Positions 58,838-64,000 of a stretch of DNA of 64,000 nt are shown piece after piece. Position 1 is the first letter of the stretch, and the number at the start of each line of letters is the position of its first letter. The notes beneath the pieces are model-generated. The model saw only the letters and a program-made list of their open reading frames with translations. It ran no database searches and had not been told where the DNA came from. Source of the stretch: CALOFP01 sp942492635 (lineage in GTDB: Bacteria; UBP6; UBA1177; CALOFP01); NCBI GenBank assembly GCA_942492635.1, contig CALOFP010000001.1:1-64000 (forward strand), given 5' to 3'. A program made the translations under genes and the position numbers.

Positions 58838-60178
58838 ATGTTTAAAAAACTATGTTTTTCTATTCTTTTTCTACTGGCGTCGACTCTCTATTGCGTCGAC
58901 TACAGACCGGATGTCAGGGAATCCACATTCGAAAATGAAAACAGATTTTTCTTTTCCGCCGGTACCCAACATGAGGACGGTGATTTCTTTATCAGCCTGA
59001 TTCCAGGGCTCGATTACTCCTATCAGATGATAGATATCGGGGTAACAGCTCCCGTTCGTTTTCTCTTAACCGACGGAGAGAGAAGAGCTGTCATATTTGC
59101 GGAGCGTGACTGGAATGAGGGAAGGGATTATCTCAAATTCCTTGACCACTTTACTATCGGAAAAAGAAACGAGAACCTGTTTCTCAACATCGGTATACTG
59201 GAAAACCACTTTGTCGGTAACGGTACGATAGTTTCGGGATATGGTAACAACATACTTTTCGACGAGGTGAAACGCAGCGTTGAAGGACACGCATTCAGTG
59301 AATATGGTGAGGTTGAGATCGTTGTGGACGACCTCTACAATCCTCTTCTCATGGGCAGCCGTCTGACGGCAAAGCCCTTTTCATTCATCGCCAATGAGAG
59401 TTATCTCAACAATCTGACGATCGGCGGAAGTTTTTATTTCAATCGCGAAATCAATTACATAACAGATAGAAACAAAACAATAAACCAGGAAGTACGACTG
59501 AATGAGAAGAGTGAAAATCTCTACATCTACGGAGTCGATCTCGAGTTCAAACTTCTGAGCACGACCTGGTATCATATGACGCCTTATGTCGACTACAACC
59601 GGATTCATGAGAGCGGACAAGGTCTTCATGCCGGAATAAAAAACCGCATTATGATTCCTGAATTCGACCTGACAATCGAGGCGAGAGGCGAGTATAGAAT
59701 TTACAATGAAGACTACATTCCATCCCCTATAGGAGCAGCCTACGACGCGATGAAGGGAGAAATCCTTCATTTCATCAGGGATGCATCCTCGGGCGGAACG
59801 CTTCACGGAATCCGGATAGAATCTGTTATCGACTACGACGGAACCGCCTCAATAGGCGCAAGCTACAGCGGGGACGAAATAAAAAAGGATGACGAAAAGG
59901 GTAGAATGCACAGATTTTCCATGCTCGGCTACCTCAATCTTTCCGACACCGTTTCGGCTAAGGGAGAGTGGTTTCACTACTTCGGCGACAAAGCCGCCTC
60001 ATTTCCCGATCACATTTTCGACATGTCGCTTCAATACGAACTAACCGACTACCTCTCCGTATCAGGATCGTTCAACACACGTCTCAAGAAACGTTCAATC
60101 CTCAATGAAAACGAAGATGAACGCTTTAAAACAGTTCACGATTACACCGGTCTCTTTTCCGTTATCCACAGGTTTTGA
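58838..60178 (+). CDS. Outer-membrane porin-like protein
   Basis: 446 residues. Signal peptide FKKLCFSILFLLASTLYCVD, then a chain of amphipathic strands of alternating polarity: NRFFFSAGTQHEDGDFFISL, LFLNIGILENHFVGNGTIVS, SFIANESYLNNLTIGGSFYF, MLGYLNLSDTVSAKGEWFHY, ending in TGLFSVIHRF with the C-terminal Phe used for barrel assembly. No named porin family is recognised. The ATG at 58838 has AGGGG seven bases upstream. The amidase gene begins three bases after the stop, so barrel, amidase and permease form a three-gene unit. Confidence 0.8.
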   Translation: MFKKLCFSILFLLASTLYCVDYRPDVRESTFENENRFFFSAGTQHEDGDFFISLIPGLDYSYQMIDIGVTAPVRFLLTDGERRAVIFAERDWNEGRDYLKFLDHFTIGKRNENLFLNIGILENHFVGNGTIVSGYGNNILFDEVKRSVEGHAFSEYGEVEIVVDDLYNPLLMGSRLTAKPFSFIANESYLNNLTIGGSFYFNREINYITDRNKTINQEVRLNEKSENLYIYGVDLEFKLLSTTWYHMTPYVDYNRIHESGQGLHAGIKNRIMIPEFDLTIEARGEYRIYNEDYIPSPIGAAYDAMKGEILHFIRDASSGGTLHGIRIESVIDYDGTASIGASYSGDEIKKDDEKGRMHRFSMLGYLNLSDTVSAKGEWFHYFGDKAASFPDHIFDMSLQYELTDYLSVSGSFNTRLKKRSILNENEDERFKTVHDYTGLFSVIHRF

Positions 60179-60180
60179 CA

Positions 60181-61464
60181 ATGAAATTTTCCATTTTTTT
60201 CCTTTCAATTTTCCTGTTCATACCTCTCTTTGCCAACGGCAATCTATCAAACAAAGATCGAAAGGGGCTCAGCAATCTCCTTGACGACCTGCTTTCCAAT
60301 GAAGGTCTAAAGGTTCAGGACAGCAAGGATAGTTCCCAAAAGGTGCCTCTTGAAAAAATAAAGGTGTGGGACAGTAAGGACAGCATTCGAGTAGTCATCT
60401 ATCCGAAAGAGCAGGTCAAATTCAGATACAACCTCCTTCACGGAAAGGATATGGACCGGATCTACATAGATTTGCTCGATTCGATCGAAAACGGCTATAA
60501 ACCGCCCAAAGTTTCAAATGCAAAATTTTTAAAAGAGATAAGATTCGGCAGAAGAAAGGACGCCCTCCGCGTCGTTCTGGACATCGGAAGGGTCGAGTCC
60601 TACAACGTCACAGTCATGGAAGAACCCTGGCGAATTGTTGTGGATTACTACGGTAAAAAGCAGAAAAAGTCTAAATCAATTCTCAAGACCATAGGCGAAA
60701 AGAAAAAATCGGAACAGAAGAAATCTGGAATAATAAAAGTCTCTGAAAAGAAAAAGCCTGAATTAAAAAAGGAGAGCGAAGATCCATTCGTCATCGTCAT
60801 CGACCCCGGACACGGAGGGAAGGATCCCGGCGCGGTTTACAGAAAGACGTACGAAAAGGACATCGTTTACCGTCTTGCACGAATGATAAAAAAGAGGGCC
60901 TCAAAATATTCCGACATTAAGGTGGTACTCACAAGAAACAGCGACAAGTTCCTCCCCCTCGAGGAGAGAGCGGTCGTCGCAAACAGAAAGGACGGCGACA
61001 TTTTCATATCCCTCCACGCAAATGCCGAAAGAAGCGGAAGAGCGGAAGGGCTTGAGATTTATCATCTTGATAACCGGAGAGACAACTACGCGTCGAAACT
61101 GGCACTTGTGGAGAATAGGATAACCAACAAGAATTCGGCCCTGAATAACATCCTCGTCGGCATGACCATGAGCCTCTACATCAACGACAGTCTCCGATTC
61201 TCAAAATCCATCGGGAAGAACCTGTCGAAGAATCTAAAAAAATACAAGAGCAGGGTTAGGGACTATCGTAAAGGCGCCCTTTTCTACGTCCTCGTCGGCG
61301 CAAGAATGCCTAGTATTCTCGTGGAAGTGGGATTCATCACAAACAAAAAAGATCGCAGATTGATGAGAAAAGATTCCTATCTAAGTGATGTTGCAGATTC
61401 TATTCTCAAAGGAGTCAGATCAGTGAAAAAGAAGGGAAAACTGGTTAAGGGAATGGAAAAATGA
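60181..61464 (+). CDS. N-acetylmuramoyl-L-alanine amidase (AmiC-like, AMIN + Amidase_3)
   Basis: About 427 residues. Signal peptide KFSIFFLSIFLFIPLFANG, an N-terminal AMIN domain at about 60-160 (RVVIYPKEQVKFRYNLLHGK, ALRVVLDIGRVESYNVTVME), a Lys-rich linker, and the zinc amidase from about 203: FVIVIDPGHGGKDPGAVYRK (zinc His), then KTYEKDIVYRLARMI (Glu), DGDIFISLHANAERSGRAEG (His) and PSILVEVGFITNKKDRRLMR (catalytic Glu). It cleaves the amide bond between MurNAc and the stem peptide, as in daughter-cell separation. It starts just after the barrel gene and overlaps the permease gene by four bases. Confidence 0.94.
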   Translation: MKFSIFFLSIFLFIPLFANGNLSNKDRKGLSNLLDDLLSNEGLKVQDSKDSSQKVPLEKIKVWDSKDSIRVVIYPKEQVKFRYNLLHGKDMDRIYIDLLDSIENGYKPPKVSNAKFLKEIRFGRRKDALRVVLDIGRVESYNVTVMEEPWRIVVDYYGKKQKKSKSILKTIGEKKKSEQKKSGIIKVSEKKKPELKKESEDPFVIVIDPGHGGKDPGAVYRKTYEKDIVYRLARMIKKRASKYSDIKVVLTRNSDKFLPLEERAVVANRKDGDIFISLHANAERSGRAEGLEIYHLDNRRDNYASKLALVENRITNKNSALNNILVGMTMSLYINDSLRFSKSIGKNLSKNLKKYKSRVRDYRKGALFYVLVGARMPSILVEVGFITNKKDRRLMRKDSYLSDVADSILKGVRSVKKKGKLVKGMEK

Positions 61465-62240
61465 TAATCCTGATATTTTTTCTCCTGTTCGCAACGATTG
61501 CAGGAATGCTTGGAATCGGGGGCGGCGCGCTTTTCACTCCGATGCAGATTTTTCTCGGAAGTTCGATAGACAAAGCGGCTACAACATCACTCATACTCAT
61601 GACGGCCACATCGATCTCCGCCTCTCTTGTTTTCAAGAAACGAGGACTTATCGATCTTAAACTTGTTTTCTGGCTGGAAATATTCACCGTTGCCGGAAGC
61701 TTCTCCGGCGGACTTTTTTCCCGTTTTCTACCCGACCAGGTAATGGAATTTATCATGGTGACCTTTCTGGCACTACTCGGATGCCTCATGATTTTTCTAC
61801 CGGAACCAAAAAGAAAGTTGAGAAAAAAGGGCCGTTTCTGCATCAACGGAAAATTTGAAGATGAGGAATACAACGTAAGCATTCCTCTGGCTGCTCCCGC
61901 TGCATTCGGAGCAGGATTCATCAGTGCAATCATGGGACTCGGCGGAGGCGCCATAAAAGTACCTCTCATGGTGATGCTTCTCGGAGTTCCGGTCAGAATT
62001 GCCGTCGCTTCAAGCGCCCTCATGGTCGGAATTACCGCGTTCGGCGGCTTCATGGGCCGAATATGGCACGTTTCAATCGACTGGAAGATGATTCCCCTCT
62101 ACATCATAGCAATCCTCGTGGGATCGAATATAGGAGCCAGATCTTCCTTGCGAATCGACAAGAGAGTTCTCAAGAAGGGATTCGGACTCTTCCTTGTCGG
62201 AGTTTCCATATCCCTTGCGATCCGCTTCTACATCGGGTAG
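61461..62240 (+). CDS. TauE/SafE-family membrane permease
   Basis: 259 residues with seven or eight hydrophobic segments. The family's repeated glycine motif appears twice: IAGMLGIGGGALFTPMQIFL near the N-terminus and ISAIMGLGGGAIKVPLMVML in the second half. The N-terminal half ends in EFIMVTFLALLGCLMIFLPE and the C-terminal part in IAILVGSNIGARSSLRIDKR. Members export or import sulfite, sulfoacetate or other anions. The substrate is unknown. Its ATG overlaps the amidase stop (ATGA). Confidence 0.92.
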   Translation: MIILIFFLLFATIAGMLGIGGGALFTPMQIFLGSSIDKAATTSLILMTATSISASLVFKKRGLIDLKLVFWLEIFTVAGSFSGGLFSRFLPDQVMEFIMVTFLALLGCLMIFLPEPKRKLRKKGRFCINGKFEDEEYNVSIPLAAPAAFGAGFISAIMGLGGGAIKVPLMVMLLGVPVRIAVASSALMVGITAFGGFMGRIWHVSIDWKMIPLYIIAILVGSNIGARSSLRIDKRVLKKGFGLFLVGVSISLAIRFYIG

Positions 62241-62313
62241 CTAATTTTTAATTTTCTATTGGTTTTGTAAGAATGATGTTTTCTTTATCTTACAGGCAGC
62301 TCAAGTCAGACCG

Positions 62314-62327
62314 GATTCGTACGAATC
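62314..62327. promoter_or_regulatory. Perfect 14-base palindrome between convergent genes
   Basis: GATTCGTACGAATC is a perfect palindrome with no loop, followed by TGTCGTTTTG. It lies in the 127 bases between the permease stop and the lipA stop. It could be a protein-binding site or part of a poor bidirectional terminator; nothing nearby decides it. Confidence 0.3.
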
Positions 62328-62367
62328 TGTCGTTTTGTATATTGAATAAATAGATAGAGGTAGAATA

Positions 62368-63219
62368 TCAGATCTTCTTCACTACGTGATCATGAATTTC
62401 GGATGCGTTGAAGGAGCTTCTTACGAACCTGCCGGAATAAACTTCCTTGAAACCAATGGAGAGTCCGTATTCTCTGTATCTTTCAAACTCCTCCTCCGTA
62501 ACATTCTTCTCAAGAGCAAGGTGTTCCTTTGTCGGCTGAAGGTACTGCCCTATTGTCATGATATCGCAGCCGTAGTCACGAAGATGCCCCATGAGAACCT
62601 GAATTTCCCTCTCATTTTCCCCGATACCGACCATTATGCCGGACTTTGTTATGAGCCCCTTCTCCTTCATGTAGCGAATCACTTCAAGAGAACGGTTGTA
62701 ATCGGCTTGCGGTCTGGCTGCAGGATAGAGACGTTCGATTGTCTCAACGTTGTGGTTGAAAACATCAGGCCTTGCTTCTGCGACGATGTCGAGTGCCTTT
62801 TTGTCAAATACGAAATCCGGAGTGAGAACTTCAATAAGCGTTCCTTCCGAAGTTTTACGTATCTCGCGGATAACCTCCGCGAAATGAGCCGCGCCTCCGT
62901 CATCCAGATCATCCCTTGTGACTGATGTTACGACAACGTACTTGAGCCCAAGCTCCGCAACGACATCGGCCACCCTCTTCGGTTCATCGGGATCGAGCGG
63001 AAGCGGATCGCTTGTAAGGTCGATGTTGCAGAAACGGCAGTTCCTTGTGCAGACATCTCCCATTATGAGAAATGTCGCCGTCTGCTTTCTGAAGCAGTCG
63101 CCAATATTTGGACAGTGAGCCGATTCACATACGGTATGGAGTTTATGACGTCTCAGAATCTTCTTGAGGTCGTTGACGTATGGAGATTTGAGTGTCGATT
63201 TCTTCTTGAACTCAGACAT
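62368..63219 (-). CDS. lipA: Lipoyl synthase
   Basis: 283 residues. Radical SAM enzyme that inserts two sulfurs into octanoyl groups. The auxiliary cluster motif is HTVCESAHCPNIGDCFRKQT and the radical SAM motif GDVCTRNCRFCNIDL. Further signatures are YVVVTSVTRDDLDDGGAAHF, EVLTPDF, VFNHNVETIERLYPAARPQA, KSGIMVGIGENEREIQVLM, MTIGQYLQPTKEHLALEKN and FVRSSFNASEIH with the cluster-ligating Ser. Its start overlaps the end of thiI by eight bases, an uncommon pairing of two sulfur-transfer genes. Confidence 0.97.
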   Translation of the reverse strand: MSEFKKKSTLKSPYVNDLKKILRRHKLHTVCESAHCPNIGDCFRKQTATFLIMGDVCTRNCRFCNIDLTSDPLPLDPDEPKRVADVVAELGLKYVVVTSVTRDDLDDGGAAHFAEVIREIRKTSEGTLIEVLTPDFVFDKKALDIVAEARPDVFNHNVETIERLYPAARPQADYNRSLEVIRYMKEKGLITKSGIMVGIGENEREIQVLMGHLRDYGCDIMTIGQYLQPTKEHLALEKNVTEEEFERYREYGLSIGFKEVYSGRFVRSSFNASEIHDHVVKKI

Positions 63220-64000
63220 CGATAACCTCCATGTTTTTGAGTGCCTCCTCGAAAAGCTGATCTATCTCGGGTTTGAGTTTTTCCTCTTCCTTGAGAACTC
63301 TGTCAAGCTTTCCTCTGGTTACAGGTCCGTGGGGAAGGAAGGCTGTGCATGAATCCGCACACTGACGAATTGAGATTTCGTAGGTACCTATCTTCTGTGA
63401 AATTTCAATTGTCTCAAGCTTATCGTAGGCAATAAGAGGCCTGATTATGGGAACTGTTTCGACTGCATCGTTAATGAGCGCCAGATTTTCCAGAGTTTGA
63501 CTTGCAACCTGGGCAAGGGATTCGCCGGTGATTATCGCCTTGTAGTTGTTGTCGAGACACACTTTTTCGGCGAATCTGTTCATGTAGCGTCTGAAAAGCA
63601 CGGTGCGGTAGCTTTCGAAACAGCGCGCCCTGATAAGAAGCTGAATGTCGATAAGCGGGACGATGTAGAGTCTTGTGCTCACTCCCTGGAATTTTTTAAG
63701 GTGAGCGGCAAGATCCCGCAGCTTCTGCATACTCTCTTCACCTGTGTACGGTGGTGAGAAAAAGCTCATGTAGTGTACTCTTGCTCCGCGTCTCATTACA
63801 CGGAATGCGGCAACAGGACTGTCTATACCTCCGGAAAGAAGTGTAAGTACGTCACCGGCGGTTCCTACCGGAAGTCCCTTCACTCCGGCTGTTCGGTCCA
63901 TGAAAAGATAGATTTTGCCGGGATCGATCTCAACTTCAAGCTTGAAGTTGTAGTCCTTCATGCTGACTGTGAACTGTTTATCACGGTTTTTGAGAACGTG
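63212..64000 (-). CDS. thiI: tRNA 4-thiouridine sulfurtransferase ThiI (3' part)
   Basis: The frame is open to the window edge, so the N-terminal ferredoxin-like/THUMP part is cut. Visible: end of THUMP (FKLEVEIDPGKIYLFMDRTA), then GVKGLPVGTAGDVLTLLSGG followed by IDSPVAAFRVMRRGARV (the PP-loop), YKAIITGESLAQVASQTLEN, VPIIRPLIAYDKLETIEISQ, and CADSCTAFLPHGPVTRGK. ThiI adenylates U8 of tRNA and transfers sulfur to it, and can serve thiazole synthesis. The protein ends about 40 residues after the Cys motif with no rhodanese domain, so it is the short type that uses another sulfur donor. It overlaps lipA by eight bases. Confidence 0.93.
   Translation of the reverse strand, partial: HVLKNRDKQFTVSMKDYNFKLEVEIDPGKIYLFMDRTAGVKGLPVGTAGDVLTLLSGGIDSPVAAFRVMRRGARVHYMSFFSPPYTGEESMQKLRDLAAHLKKFQGVSTRLYIVPLIDIQLLIRARCFESYRTVLFRRYMNRFAEKVCLDNNYKAIITGESLAQVASQTLENLALINDAVETVPIIRPLIAYDKLETIEISQKIGTYEISIRQCADSCTAFLPHGPVTRGKLDRVLKEEEKLKPEIDQLFEEALKNMEVIDV

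Overview
The window has two unrelated parts. Positions 1 to about 4345 are high-GC DNA in which every gene is broken by several small frameshifts. They encode a TRAP transporter substrate-binding protein, an amidohydrolase, an SMP-30/gluconolactonase, a class III aminotransferase and the tail of a hydantoinase-B-like protein, a gene set typical of Alpha- or Betaproteobacteria. Bases 7-21 match the core of the Oxford Nanopore ligation adapter. I read this part as an unpolished foreign nanopore read joined to the contig end, not as biology of the host. The join lies at about 4345-4361.

From 4362 onwards the DNA is lower in GC, the frames are clean and the style is uniform. It comes from a Gram-negative bacterium: it has TonB/ExbD, a TolC-type channel, outer-membrane proteins, many lipoproteins, type IV pilins and a large chemosensory operon. 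A GYF_2/AgmX-type protein, a DUF4388-type response regulator and an apparent sigma-54 pilin promoter recall Myxococcota/Deltaproteobacteria-like lineages. I cannot name the phylum from this window.

Layout. 4.4-7.5 kb: two paralogous type IV pilins around a TMTC-like membrane glycosyltransferase, with a terminator and a sigma-54-type promoter. 7.6-8.7 kb: GC-rich modular repeat arrays around a four-helix-bundle gene. 8.7-10.5 kb: TonB, ExbD and a small membrane protein. 10.6-11.4 kb: a REP-flanked RAYT transposase with a frameshift. 11.5-13.3 kb: a second GT-C glycosyltransferase that ends inside another repeat array. 13.3-16.5 kb: a two-subunit flavin/iron-sulfur amine dehydrogenase. 16.7-19.2 kb: GYF_2/AgmX protein and RadA. 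19.2-24.2 kb: a c-di-GMP phosphodiesterase, a lipoprotein, a CDGSH protein and a Dus enzyme.

24.5-32.5 kb is a tightly overlapping operon (lipoprotein, TolC-like, PhnD-like binding protein, hybrid kinase with HPt, kinase-like protein without its phospho-histidine, HD-GYP response regulator) behind a good sigma-70 promoter. It looks like an envelope-sensing route to c-di-GMP turnover. 32.6-40 kb: secreted amidohydrolase, alpha-2-macroglobulin lipoprotein, ankyrin protein. 40-43.4 kb: udk, nagZ, rdgB, trmB, hpt.

43.4-54.6 kb is a chemosensory operon with no receptor gene: an unknown helical protein, two STAS proteins, CheY, CheA, CheW, an HPt-CheW fusion, CheR, CheD, CheB, an RsbW-like ATPase, and a receiver-DUF4388-TPR protein whose phospho-Asp is Glu. 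With the c-di-GMP operon it is the most unusual system here. The right end holds a lipoprotein, outer-membrane proteins, a PLP sulfur-amino-acid enzyme, an AmiC-type amidase, a TauE/SafE permease, lipA and the 3' part of thiI.
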